In this document: in pieces, positions 26,694-39,067 of the stretch
Position numbering within the stretch: the first letter of the stretch is position 1
Layout: each line of letters begins with the position of its first letter
Source of the DNA: Apiotrichum sp. Y4204
Lineage: Eukaryota; Basidiomycota; Tremellomycetes; Trichosporonales; Trichosporonaceae
Assembly: GCA_025531455.1 (NCBI GenBank)
Contig: JAMYHL010000002.1
Span: 1,459,001-1,523,000, forward strand
DNA: 64,000 bases
Reading direction: 5' to 3'
Notes under the pieces: generated by a model
What the model saw: only the letters and a program-made list of their open reading frames with translations
Told to the model about the DNA's origin: nothing
The model's database searches: none
Position numbers and translations under genes: made by a program

Positions 26694-27491
26694 CTACAAC
26701 TTCGCCTTGAACAACGACGGTGGAGAGACAGTAGGTGCGACCCAGGCTTTCCCACGATAATGAATGGTAGCCGGCGCCGTACCAAACTCTATGGGAAGAT
26801 GAAGGCCCTGCTGATCAGAAGAGATCTCCGTTTAGTTCTCACCAACTCATGCACGGCAATGACCCGGATCATTGTAAAGTGATGGATCGCATGAAGGGAA
26901 CAGAACCACAGCTGAGGGTCAGCACACTCATGCACCTGACACCGTCACCTACCTCGCGCCCAAACGTGCTTTGCATCTCTTGTCTTGTGGGAGTTATTGC
27001 CTTGACTTCTACTGGAAGCTGCAGGAAGATATCGAGGTCGTTAGCCTCCCCGAAAGCGACGAGACCGTCACGGACTTTCAACATCGCTGTCTGGCAAGAC
27101 TTCAGTGAACGGGCTACTTGATCCCTTGAGCTTGGGAGGACTGCGTTGTAGTCGATCTGGGGGCAACCGGTATCAGGGTCTGAGGCAAAGGCCGTGAGAA
27201 ACGCATCGTAAGTTTCCGCGACGTGTCGAAAGTGTTTTCCCAAAGTTCCACCAGGAATCAATGCACTGTGGTGCATGAGTTGTTCGTCCATGGTAAGATG
27301 CGCGTGGAGAACATCGAGCCCGGAGTCTAGAAGAGCGATGGCCAAGTCGAGCAGGGGTCTTGATGGCTCGCTGACGTCCGTTGGCTCGACGCGGGTTTCC
27401 GCCCTTGGCCGCTTGTGTGCCTTTAGAACAACGCTGTTAGGCTTGGACTGGTGCAGGTCAGTTACAAGAGCCAGGAGCGAAAACTTACCAT
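26694..27491 (-). CDS. DinB-like putative metal-dependent protein
   Basis: Exons complement(27489..27491, 26953..27420, 26843..26911, 26694..26807); 217 aa. The first coding exon is the ATG alone, followed by a 68-nt intron with CTAAC. Four long helices are suggested, with the DinB/YfiT histidine pattern: GTLGKHFRHVAETYD in helix 2 and LHAIHHFTMIRVIA in the third exon, giving a possible metal triad. The family includes bacterial thiol-dependent enzymes; its fungal members have no known role. The stretch upstream of the ATG stays open but has no ATG, so the start next to the intron is favoured. Family call is by motif; reaction unknown. Confidence 0.72.
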
Positions 27492-30400
27492 CTCTGTGAT
27501 TCCGCAACAGGCAGATGGAAGAGGAAAGCTCTTTGGGAATGGAGCAAGGGGGTGATGGACTGTAGAACATATGGGAGGAAACAGAAGCACCTCGAGACAC
27601 GCGTCCGTGGTACGCAGGTTGCGGGTTGTGGCAAACAACGTGTGGCCGTTTAAACAAAGCAATCACGCATGACGTACATATGTGACACTGGGAGGCCATC
27701 GTTCCAAGCCACTTCCCACCGGACAGAGCAGCACCGCCACGCAGGCAACATTGGATATGCGGATATGGCCGACATGGGATTGTATGGGATATGGGATCAT
27801 GGGATCATGGATATCATGGGCTGGCCCCCCCACACGTGTTTCTTGTGAGATGGCCTCATGGCCTCATGGCCTTGCCATGGGCCATGCAGCTTGCATGGCC
27901 TGCGCGCCTGCATGGCCGTGCCATATTCCTCCACACGTCCACACGGTGCACCACAACCACACAACAGCTCGGGAGGTGCGTCCTGGAACCAAACACAACG
28001 CAAGACTACCGCATGGTACTGTAGCGGTGGTTAATTAACGCTCCAGCAAGCGGTTCGGAAAATGGAATGGAATGTAACGACTCTCTAGGTGCAAGCTTGG
28101 CTCGTTTCTCACCTGCGACTGATGTCCCCCTCAGAATGATGAATAAGATGGGCATTCATGTCGACCACGCCATACCCACAGTTGGCATGTTGGAAAGTCC
28201 GTCGGTCGATAAGAATAGATACACATCCAGTTCTTTCACTGGCGGCCCAGTTGGCACAGTGCCCCTATGCGACATGCGCTGTTCTCCACCCCGAAGGTAT
28301 TCGGGGCCACCCCCAAACAACAGCAAAACATCCGTGGGGTGCTTTTCCTGCCAGGAAGCAGTGTAAACGCGTAAAGTTCGTCCCACACCAGACCTGTTGC
28401 GCGCCAACAGATGTTGCTCAACCCGCAGTGGAACGCGACATATCTGTGTCTGCAGACTCAAATCAATGGATACACAAAAGCTATGGGTGTGAAGGGGGCT
28501 CCGCAGCTCTGTTAGCCCAGGGCACCATACAGAGAACACTTGGAATCCAGATTATGGGGTTGGTTGTTGAGGCAGCCAAAGGCTGAGCTTTCCAGCTCCG
28601 TGCCCACGGACTTGGCAAGGGGGTGTTGACAACACCTCGCGTAGCATTCGTATCGAGTACGAATAATCTTGCGCGCTAAGAGTACTTGTCAGGTCCCACC
28701 CCTCTCGGCTCCCTTGGCCGCGCTTTGACCGCCGAAGGTTACCGCCGAAGCCGAGCCCGTCTGCAGGCTGTTTGTCACCGTGATGACCATAGGCGATACC
28801 CGGCTCAGACGGTCCAGGCTCCACATTATCACTGCCCGTGGAGCGTAGTATTCTTGGCGAGGCATAAAGCCGACAACTGTGGAGTGAGGTGTGGGGCCGT
28901 TTGAAAATTGGGAGCAATCATCTGCGTGACCTGCGGAACCGAGAGACGCTGTACAGTACACATTTACATCCAGATTTCCAGACACACAGGAAAGTTGAGT
29001 CTCTCAGGAAAACCCCGGAGTCCGGAGAGAAGTTGGCATTGGCATGCTGCATGCTGACATGTTTTTCCTGAGCTACGCAGTACTCGGTGCCGCTGACCAT
29101 CTGTCCATACACGCCATACAGCGCGCGCCCAGGGGAGGGGGGTCCACTCGGGGTCCGAGCCTCCTGATCCCATGGCGTCCAGGGTAACCAGAGCTGCAGA
29201 GCGCAACACCCTATCAGCGGATCAGTTGCCCGATCTGCGGATCAGTAGGGGCCAAAAGAAACCTACAAACCTCAGAAAGAGCCCCCGAGGGCGTAGTGTT
29301 CACGGTCATGTTTATTACATGGTGGCTGCTGATGAAGATAATAGCCGAGATTGATGCGTATCCAAAGTATGGGCCTTCCGCAGTGTCCGCTGCCTTCGTT
29401 GCCCAGACCCATTGCTTCAGCCTGGCAGCCACAGGATAATACATCAGTACCGCTTCTTCATCAATCTTCAAAGATTCCACCTCATATCAGGTTGCCTGGT
29501 GCAACATACTGACGAACCTTTGCGGATAAGGGAGGGGCGGCGACCACAAGGCCGACCACCCGACCGAACGGATCCTTGCCGATGCCGCTGTGGCGCTCGC
29601 ATGCACGTCCTTGGCGGCTGCTTCCTCCCCCTGAAACGACGTGAAAGCTGTCAGTTTCCTTGATAGTTCGCCCCAGAGACCCAGTCGGAGTAATTGAAAC
29701 CACGTATCTCCGGCCCCTATTGTTGTCTCCACACTAATTCCAGTCATTCCACAACATCTCAACAACCCGCTACGCCATCGCGCCATCATGAACATACCGC
29801 GCGCCTCGCGCCTCGGTCTGAAAACCTTGTCCTGCATCAGTGCGAGGGGTGTAACCCACCCCCGCCCCCCGCCTCCCGGGGTACCCGCTGTCGCAACTAG
29901 GCGGAGCATTCTGCCACTGACGTTGGCGGGGCACATGACCGCCCGGGATTCTCTAAACAGCTCTCCCGTTTAGCAGTCCAATGGATTCATGATGCAAGAT
30001 GAGCCCAGCGGTACTACGAGGCTTAGATCGCTTCTTCACAAGCGCTATTTGCTAGCTAGTGCGTGTTGGTGTATCGCGGCGTTTACAGTGTCCAGCTGCA
30101 ATGTTCACGACTGCTTCTATACCCATCCGCAACAAGCTGCATCATGCGGAAGGATCCCGGAGTGGTGGTGTACGTACCATGAACAAATTCTTGACGTTCC
30201 TGTGTCGCCAGGAAGCCTGTTTTCGAATTCTTGGCAACAACGGCAAGGGCAGGAGCCAACCCAACAGAGATCTCACATCGCTAATCTTTTGTGCAAGTTC
30301 TCGGCTGGTGCCAAGTGCGTCAGTTCAACCTCTCGGTTTGTCCCTGAGATTCCGACTGGAGCCTCGGGGGCTCGGGTTGCAGGTCGAACATTTCGGCTCC

Positions 30401-31781
30401 TGGGAGGTTTTGGGTGGAGCTGCGCTGCTCCGGCCCGAGCTCTGATCGGTTGTACCCTGTAGCGCGCGTCGCAAGCGCGCCAGCGTGCAACAGGAAGCAT
30501 ATCCGGGCGGCGGCCAGATATACCTAACAGACTGCATGGCTGCAGAGGTGCGAAAATGGACAAACCAGAAACGCAAAGACAATCAAGTGGCGCCATCGTC
30601 CGTGCCAATCGTGTCCACCGATCCCTGTCCCGTCCTTGCCCCGGTGCCGCTTGTCCAGAAAACCTCTAAGATCCAAGACCTCTCAAGAATCCATGTCTTT
30701 CTCGGGATTTTCGGTCACTAATAATAAGGCTATTCTAAGGCCGCCGGCCCTTACTAGCCCCCACATGTCATGCGGCGCACAAGCGGCTTCCGCGCTTCCA
30801 GGCCGCCGCACCACGCACTGGCCGCACCGCCTGTGCACGGCACGCAAGGTGCTCAGGGTTGTCGGAAGTGGCTTGATGGATTGATGGACCTTCCTGCACG
30901 ATCTGCCCCAGCGTGTTACCTCATGCCATTACGACATTTGACCTCTTTCAGACTCTGCACCGCCGGCATCGAGTGCACTGTCCTACCGCGGGCGACGAAT
31001 CAACAGCTTCGGACCTGTGCCTTTTCCTGTGGAGTGCTGCCCGCAAGGTTCTCTCTAAAACCGCTCGGACCCCCTGACAGTTGATATGCTGTTCGTTGTA
31101 GATGCTAACATGCCGATCACGTTTTGTTCACCACGTTGTGACTCAGCCATTAGTAGATTCCTGCGATCGTGCGCTGATCCGGTGCGGCGCCGCCGCAGAA
31201 CGAGCGCTGTCTACCCAGGCTTGTGCATATCCTTTGTCCCCGCCCCCACACGCGCAGAGTTGATTGTGCCCCGTGGGCGGTGTGCCTCAACGGCCCCGAC
31301 AACCGACAGGTACGGCACTGCCCAGCTGACCTCCGGGCACCGGCCACCGATTTCCGGCTCTGTTTTGTGCAACGGGGTCGGGCGATCCGGTGGGGCTCAC
31401 AAAGGGGGAGAAGAGAGCGCGCGAGAGCCAGAGAGCGGGGTGTGTGAAACGCGGGGGCTAGGCAGACAGACGGCCATGGACTGCCGAGCGGTCAATGGTC
31501 TCAAAGGAGCTCCAGGCGCTAGCTCCTCATGCTCGTCAGATCCTCAGGCGTTCAGGTCTGTCGCCATTGCCCAGCATGCCCAGCAGCAGTGGGGCAATGG
31601 GAATTTTGTCGGCATTAGGTACTGCGTACTGGCTACGGTGAAGGTGGTGCTGCCCCGAATAATTATAAAGTGACCAACAAACAAACGTCTTCTTCACATC
31701 GGCCCTCGTCATCTCCATACCCCGCCTCCCACTTTGTAAAATTCTCTTTCATCTTCTCTCTCCACCGTAGAAACCTTCATC
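27492..31781. other. 4.3-kb stretch with no confident gene
   Basis: Contains many CATGGCC words at 27850-27925, scattered ORFs of 80-150 codons on both strands between 28.1 and 29.9 kb without recognisable domains, and the GC-rich upstream region of the acetate transporter. A minus-strand pair of splice-compatible open segments (about 29482-29703 and 29214-29480) could be part of an unrecognised or decaying gene. A 195-codon plus ORF (31086-31673) overlaps the promoter and looks compositional. Confidence 0.5.
29214..29703 (-). pseudogene. Possible unrecognised or decayed minus-strand gene fragment
   Basis: Two open segments on the minus strand can be joined by a GT-AG intron (donor near 29510, acceptor near 29480). 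The second segment starts VESLKIDEEAVLMYYPVAAR and reads like folded protein (GPYFGYASISAII), but I recognise no family, the ends are unclear and no start codon is evident. Confidence 0.2.
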
Positions 31782-32935
31782 ATGTCTGAGGTCATCAACG
31801 ACAACGGCGTCAACGGCCACGGCGTCAACGGCCACGGCGTCAACGGCCACGAGGCCAAGACCGGTCACGTTGACAACGGCTACCAGAGCGGTGGCGCCAT
31901 CTCGCGCTTCATCACCCCCGGCGGAAACCCCATGGACACCAGCCAGCCCGCCTTCCCCGTCTTCCACCGCAAGTTCGCCAACCCTGCTCCTCTTGGTCTT
32001 CTTGCGTAGGTGTTTCTAAGCATTTTGCCTGTTCTCCACCAAGTGTCCGCCACTGACCGTCATCAGCTTCGCCGGCACCACTTTCGTACTTTCGTTCTTC
32101 AACCTGCGGGTCCGCGGTATCACCCACCCTAATGTCATCCTTGGCCTCGCCCTCGGCTACGGTGGTCTCGCCCAGGTCATTGCGGGCATTGAAGAGTGGG
32201 CCTGCGGTAACACGTTTGGTGCCACTGCCTTCACCTCGTACGGCGCGTTCTGGCTCTCCTTCGCCTGCTTCTACATTCCTCAGTTCGAGGTTACCAAGTC
32301 CTACGGCGATGACACGCGCATGCTCGATGGCGCTCTCGGCATTTACCTTGTGATGTGGGCGTGAGTACCTCTGCACGTTGCCTGCTTGCGCATCGGCTGC
32401 ATTCAATTGCTACAGGAATGCTAACCTTCCAGGCTCATTACTCTTATCTTCCTCCTGGGCACCCTCCGCTCGTCTATTGCGCTGTTCCTCGTATTCTTCT
32501 TCCTTCACATCACCTTCTGGATCCTTGCTGCCGGCCACTTCACCCAGCACGTGACAGTTACCAAGGTCGGCGGTGGCTTTGGTGTCGTCACGGCATTCGT
32601 CGCTGTAAGTTTTACGACCGGCCGGCCACATGATATTCATGCTGACACCTCATCAGATGTACACGGCTCTTGCTGGTCTCCGTACGTATCGGTTTCTCCT
32701 CCGTTCTCCACATTTGTGTGGTTTCATTTGGCGATCAACTCATCTGCCGGCCGTGAATTGGGCGCGACCCAGAATAGAGCTTGTTTGCCTGTGATCCGCA
32801 ACCCTTGTCCCGCTTCACGAAGCGTTTGACAAACAACTTTCATCATCCTTCAGAGCCATATGCTGACGTCTACCAGTTACCAAGGACACCTCGTACTTCC
32901 TTCTCCCTGTCGGTGACCTCTCTGGCGGCGCGTAA
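31782..32935 (+). CDS. ATO/GPR1/FUN34-family acetate (ammonium) transporter
   Basis: Exons 31782..32005, 32067..32360, 32433..32604, 32657..32681, 32877..32935; 257 aa. The family moves acetate/succinate with protons, and is linked to ammonium export and acetate sensing. The signature NPAPLGLLAF stands at residues 67-76, followed by six hydrophobic segments with FVLSFFNL, GGLAQVIAGIEEW, TAFTSYGAFWLSFA and a final SYFLLPVGDLSGG. The cytosolic N-terminus has three perfect 15-nt tandem repeats coding Val-Asn-Gly-His-Gly. Exon 4 is 25 nt, and the following intron, 195 nt, is the longest in the gene. The upstream region is GC-rich with C-runs that may be carbon-catabolite sites, as expected for acetate genes; this is inference. 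Confidence 0.93.
31803..31850 (+). repeat. In-frame 15-nt tandem repeat, about 3 copies
   Basis: GTCAACGGCCACGGC units within the first exon of the acetate transporter, encoding VNGHG repeats. Confidence 0.9.
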
Positions 32936-35187
32936 GGGCTGGTCCGCTTTGCCGAAAAGGACGGCTTGCACGGCGTCGGGGAGTTCTATAGGTGTGTTGA
33001 GTGGAGTTCAGATGTTCCGCGTACAGGATTGTACATAATAGTATTCTCACGTTTGAGTGACCTGAGTGGTAGTGGACGATATGCGACCTGTTCTACCACC
33101 GTGCCCAAACAAACCCGATGGCCTACGGATGTGTCATTGGGCCGTTGGGTCAGTAGGCATTGGCCAAACCTAACGACTAGGACCGCGGAGCACAGCGGCA
33201 AGTGTGGTCGTGGATTTCGGTGCTGGTAGGCCACTTACTGGACACTAGCTGTGATCGCTGTCGGTCGCGTCCCAACGTCCTGTGGTACAATCAGCTCTCA
33301 TTCAGCTCCTCAAGGGGGATCGCAGTGCGATGCGAGCGCGATCGTGTGAGGGTGTGAGGTGTGTGCGCACGGTCGATCACGTGTGGCCCGGTGGCTGAAT
33401 TAGTTGCTATATCTGGCTTTCTGGCTCTCTGGGCGATCTGGGCGTCCATATTGGCCATGTTGTGGAATTGTTTGGAGTACTGGAGTGGATGTTGTGGGCG
33501 TATCCGGGTGCGATCCAATCAGGCATTAGGCATTGACAAACTGGGACAAACTGAGCTGAGTCATAGGCGGTATGTGGTCACACATTGCGGATACGACCAC
33601 TCCAGTACTCCAGGAGATGCGCATATGCCCGTTTTGGGCTGGTAATAGCTTCCTATAGTGGTTGTTGCCCCCACACATATGGTACAAGTGGTATATTGTA
33701 TGGATATGACCATATGGACCGTGTCAATTCAACAGCCTAGATGCTAGGATCCTAGCTCAACACCATCCGGGGCATCCATTCCAAGCTTCCAAGAATTCCA
33801 AGATGGATCAAGGCGGGCCGGGTTGCATATGGAGACACAACCGGGTTGACCGGTGGGTTTGATAAGCAAAACCCCACTCTCAAAAATGGCTCATACTCTG
33901 GGCCAAAAGTCCCTGTGAGTAATTACGTGTGATGAGATTGGATTGCTGGTGTACCCCAATCTATGTCATAGAGAGAGTGGCTCTCAATCTGTGTGGTGCG
34001 TGACTCAAATCCCGCACCGAGAACAACGCATTGCCCCTGTATGGTCTGCAGGTTGTTTATAGCTTTATTTTAGCCACTCTGTGCGCCTGTGCACAGCGCG
34101 CAAAGCGCCATGCGCGCCGTGTGCCAGCTGCTTGCTCTGCTTTTCGTTCATTCATACTACTACTACTATACTACTACTACTACTGCAATAAGATATGTAA
34201 TGCATGCCGTTTAAACATCTGGTAAACCTGTTTTTGTTGCAGACGGTGGTTTTGTGTGCTGTTCGGTGTGCGTGCGGCTTCGCACAGTATTCTGGAGCAA
34301 TCACACCGATTTTATGAGCCATTACAAAGCTACAAGATGGTCGGCTTTTTTCTCTCACCCTCTCCTCCAATCCCCCCTACCCCCCCTACCCCCTCTCCCC
34401 CCTTCTCTCTCTGGGCTGTCGCCTTGCTTCACAGCCTTCCACACGATCTCACACAACCACTCACCCACTCACCCACTCACACTCTTCCCAAACCCGTGCA
34501 CACCCCGTCATACGTCCATCGCGCTCGACTTCATATCTCCCAGTTCATTCTACTGTCATTGTCGTGTGTAAGTCTTCTACATACGCTCTCCATTCAGTTT
34601 AGGCCTTCGTTGATTGTCAAGGCCGTCGTCCTCCCCCACCTAGCAGGCTGTTTATCAGGGGCCTCTTTCGTCTGCTCCTGGTCTTCAGTCCACGTCAACG
34701 TCTTTCTCTCCCCTGTTGGCAACAACACAAGCGGGAATCAAGAGCAGTTACTGTGAGACCTTGTTGCTATCGATTGTGAAGGGGCTAGTGGAGCACACAC
34801 CCACATACCATCGATTCCTAAGCAAGCGTCCCAGATACGCATCCGTGCTGCGGCAACTTGGAAGAAAGCAATCCCAGTAGTTGAAACTGTGAGTGGCAAT
34901 TCCTGTTTTCTTCATCCATCTTTTGGCTGATTTCGTTGCCCACTGCATCTCATTGCTTCACGACCGTTATAACACTCCTTCACACTCCTTGGCGGTAAAA
35001 TACTTGGTCATCGTTTCTGTCTTTGCTCTGGACGCCTGCCGACATAGAATTCGATTAGATCATGGCTCGTTGAACCGTTAGACCGCAAATCCCGTCAACC
35101 CTCAACTCTCCACCGTTATCATCATAACCCCGCCGTTTCGCGCCTCCAGCCTTTTGGTCCTCTCATCGCGTTATCGCTTCCCACAAT
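32936..35187. other. Intergenic, promoter of the HAL-like kinase
   Basis: 2.25 kb without a gene. A CTA trinucleotide run lies at 34155-34184 and a C/T-rich tract at 34345-34420. The upstream half is mixed-composition DNA with nothing recognisable. Confidence 0.55.
34155..34184. repeat. (CTA)n microsatellite
   Basis: About nine CTA/TAC units with one interruption. Confidence 0.9.
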
Positions 35188-37207
35188 ATGCCGTCCGCGG
35201 AAGATACCACTGAAGACGATGGTCTGGCAGGTGATGGATCTATGGTGCGCTTCGTACTGTCCTAGAGCATCTCTGACCTCTTTAGACTCGTCCCATGGGT
35301 CAGCAGAATGCGCCAGCCGCCTCGCCCTCACTTGTGGCTCCTCCGACCCCACTTCAATCAGTTACACCTGACTCTGCCAAGGGTAACGCCCCGCTTCCCA
35401 ATGCGGACGGCCTAACCACTCCGCTGAACGAGATGCACATCAGTCGTGATACGCCGGATTCCCACTCAGTTGTGCCCCACGCTGGCTCTGTCGGCACACC
35501 AGAGCTAATGCACGAACCGCTCCCCATGGCTAAATGTAGGTGGAAACTTACCTACCATTTGATCTGCTCAGCGCTAACCTTACAGTCCGGCCATTGCCCA
35601 ACAGTTCGACAGCAGGGTTAGCTCTCAACGTTCCCCCTCCTTCTTCGGCCCCGATGAGCAGAAATGCCTCCGCCAATGGGTTTAACCCTCCCCGCCCGAC
35701 TGCCGCTGCTGTGGCGGCACCGGTTGGTCCCAGTCCTCTCACTGCCCCTGGGATCTCCGAGCAGGGTACCCGTGTCAATCGGTCTCAATCCACGGGCAGC
35801 AAGTCGGGCGAGAAAAAGGGCTTCCTCGCAAAAATGTTCCATCACGAACCCAAGGCGGAACGCCTGACAACAGCTGGCCGGGGAGAGTCCCCCCCTCAAA
35901 CACCCGCTGCGTCCGACTCGGAGATGTCACGGCCTCCTTCGCGTGCGCCAAGTTTGAAGCGTAATAAGGATACTGAGGACGGGCCTGCAGAACGTCGTCC
36001 ATCCATTCTCGGTCAACGGCGCCTGTCGGAAAGGTCATTATCTGGAGGGACCGGCGCCGCCGCTGCGGAGCCCGTATCCACCAAGTTTACGCTCAAGGAC
36101 CTCATATCCGGCGGCAAAAGCGGTGAAGGGAAACTGTCACGTCGCCCGTCCGACAAGGGATCAGCTCGTGGCTCTGATCGTGGATCGACTAAGGGTAGCG
36201 AGCGAGACTTTGGCGATAGCACGAGCACCGCTTCACTACTTAAAAAGTATGGAGTCTGCGACCGTGCAGCGATTGGCAAAGGTGCAACTGCTGTTGTCCG
36301 TCTTGCTCACAAGTGGGACCGTCGCGAGGAGAAACTGTACGCAGTTAAAGAGTTCCGTAAACGCCGCAAAAACGAGACAGAGAAGGACTACGTCAAGAAG
36401 CTCACTTCCGAATTCTGCATCTCATCCACCCTCCATCATATCAACATTGTGGAGACGGTCGACCTCGTTCAAGACGAACAGCAGCATTGGTGTGAAGTCA
36501 TGGAGTACTGCCCTGGTGGTGACCTCTATGCTGCCATCAAGAAGGGTGGAATGTCCTCCGGTGAGGTCGAATGCACTTTCAAACAGCTGTTGCACGGCAT
36601 CCAGTACCTCCATTCCATGGGCGTGGCCCATCGCGATATCAAACCGGAAAATCTTCTTCTCGATGGCCGTGGCCATGTGAAGATCACCGACTTCGGCGTA
36701 TCCGATGTATTCCGCATGTGCTGGGAAAAGAAGACGCACCTCAGTAAAGGCCTCTGTGGTTCCGAACCCTACATCGCACCGGAGCTGTTTGATCAAAAGG
36801 GTGAGTGGCTAGTGGCTTGGAATGAAAATCTAACGTCAGAATACGACGCTCGGCTTGTCGACGTCTGGGCGGCGGCCATCGTCTTCTACTGCATGCAGTT
36901 CCAGGAGCTGCCTTGGCGCGTCGCCAAGCCCTCTGATCCCACGTTTGCCACATACCTTTCCCAATATCACCCGTCCGGAACACGTCCGGAGGGTGCCCCG
37001 GCCTGTCCCGCGCCCCTGAACAACTTGATTCCCCGCGAGTGTCGCCATGCCCTCAAACACATGCTTGACCCCGATCCCAAGACACGCTGGACCGTCGACG
37101 ACGTCCTCAAGGACAAATGGGTTCAGTCTGTAGAGGTCTGCGTCGAAGGACGTGAGAACGGTCATACCCACACCACTGTGGCTCCCGACGTCGTTCGGGC
37201 TCCCTAG
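35188..37207 (+). CDS. HAL/NPR-family serine/threonine protein kinase (Hal4/Sat4-like)
   Basis: Exons 35188..35244, 35286..35535, 35586..36800, 36840..37207; 629 aa. HAL kinases stabilise nutrient and potassium transporters at the plasma membrane and set ion tolerance. Residues 1-320 are disordered, with EKKGFLAKMFHHEPKAE and RRPSD/KGSARGSDRGS patches. The kinase domain spans about 322-610: GKGATAVV loop, AVKEF lysine, HRDIKPEN catalytic loop near 450, DFG near 470, APELFDQKEYDAR activation segment and a conserved DVWAAAIVFYCM. The last intron is 39 nt, in phase and stop-free, so retention would insert 13 residues after the APE motif. Exon 1 (19 codons) uses a GTGCGC donor and is less certain; ATG 35295 is an alternative start. 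Confidence 0.9.
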
Positions 37208-39067
37208 TCCCCATTTACATACCCCTATCTGCCTGCCCCTTTTCTAGCTACAGTTGGGGCAACGCTTCGGATAAGATTTGAGACTCGAAAGGCTACCGAT
37301 GTTGTTGCACACTGTTATGAATCGCACGTTTTGTTAGACCCGACGCACCATGTTTCAAGTACTGTTTAGAGAAAGGAAGTGCACCATTGAGGCCATTGAC
37401 ATCATCGCCAGTCATTGCATTCGTGGAATGTCAGCCATTAGCCGCAAGAGCGCCCGGATCGACGCCGAGGCGCTCATGGCTGGCACATTTGTGTCCAAAG
37501 TCATTCATTCGACAGTGTCCTTGTGCACTTGCGGTCATTCTGTTGAAGGGCGCCAAAGGGCAGAGAAACGAGATCAAGCTGACAGACAACAAGCTATATC
37601 CAGCCAAACCCTATCCATGCATGCAAGTTTGCCCAGTTGGCCAGTTGTGTATTGTGCAGGGTCCGAGAGGGTAAAGAAGGATCGACGCCCGTGGACTGGA
37701 TCCTACCACGGCATCAGGGATGGGTAATGGTTCGAAGTTCCCAGCCCCAAGGCGCCGGCGGCCCACAGAAGAAATGCCCCAAAAGAGCGCCTTTGCCCTC
37801 CCTGGATCCCTGCGGTCATTCGTCATCGCGTCCTGGACCGTTGGAACCATGATGGATGGGCGGGCAATACATGATCATCCAGAACCAGAGCAATCTGGCT
37901 ATCACCAACGAGCCAATGCTGAACAGTTGGTGCTCTGCACTGTGCAGTTCACAAACACGTTTCTAACAAGCAATGACCAGTATGCTTACAGTTATACTGT
38001 GCATTCTCTCCTTTACTTGAACACCAATGTTCTAAATGGGGCGCTTGTGAATGGAATCATCTTGTGGAGGACTTGAGACTAGGTCGACAAGGATTGAAAG
38101 CGGTGGCGTAAGTTGGCGCGTTTGGCGTTTGGCGGATGGACACTGTCTGCTCACTCACGCTTTCATCATCATCTCCAGTTGGAAGGAAACAGGCGGCACA
38201 GTACAGCACATATATATGCGCCCCCCATGCATTCATCCGCAAAGCGATTGATAAAGTCTGTAGACTCCTTCCTTGCTCTGGCGGGAATGATCAGAACATC
38301 AGTAGCAAGAGAACAACAATAGGATTGTTGATGGTCAGTCAGGGCTGCTGTCGTGGGCGGCGCCCGCCGCATACCATCAACCATACAGCCAGACACGGTT
38401 ATGCAGTCATTCAGTTAAGGGCACTGAACGATCATTACGCGAGGCGAGGCGAGTCGGCAAGCCGGGGCAAACGACAACCTCCCTTCGCGCCGGGCCCAAC
38501 CTCGACGCGGGGCGCATGCGGCCTCTGCCGGGGCGCTCACACGTACTGTATGTACTCTGGTGCCTGCCTGCGTTGTGCGCCCCTGCGCGCATTGCACCTG
38601 GATAACAACGCATTGCAGCGCAGCCAACGGGCCACGGCCAGCATGCCAGCGGATGCACTGCAACGCCCACCCTTTGGTTCCATTTGGTGTACCCTGTGTC
38701 CTTCATCCCCGTCCTTCATCCCCCCCCCCCGCTTGCGCCCTTGCCCTTGTAGCTTGCTGTAGTAGGTGTGACGCGTAAGGCTAATACGGCTATACTACTG
38801 CTCTCATACCACTGTGTACAATCCATTTCCGCTCGGGCCCCGTCAACGAACCGCCGGCCCCGGTCACATCATTCGGGTCAATTCCCCCAGCTAGCCCAGC
38901 TAGCCCAGCTAGGTTGTTGGTCTGTTATCTGTATATCTGGCAATCGACCCCATTGTTTCCCACTGGCATTCCCCCCCCCGTCCCCATCCCATCCCCCTCA
39001 ATTTCGCCATAACTCTGGTCTCTGTCTGTCTAACGTCTCCATACAACTATAACAATCATCAGTGATC
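37208..39067. other. Intergenic, promoter of glycogen phosphorylase
   Basis: 1.86 kb, no gene seen. It holds a tandem repeat at 38889-38912 and C-runs at 38728 and 38970. Confidence 0.55.
38889..38912. repeat. Tandem repeat AGCTAGCCC, about 2.7 copies
   Basis: Short repeat about 160 bp upstream of the glycogen phosphorylase ATG. Confidence 0.7.

Noticed and set aside
28156..28586. Overlapping 127- and 142-codon ORFs on opposite strands
   Set aside because: No recognisable protein features and no splice-linked neighbours.
29487..29936. Minus ORF with an IGAGDT string like the PfkB sugar-kinase signature
   Set aside because: No other PfkB motif on either side, and the surrounding residues do not fit the family; likely chance.
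31086..31673. 195-codon ATG ORF upstream of the acetate transporter
   Set aside because: No domain, odd Arg/Ser/Gly composition, and it runs into the core promoter of the next gene.
33930..34030. tRNA-like 3' arm (a short stem with CAAATCC)
   Set aside because: No matching acceptor, D or anticodon arms could be folded.
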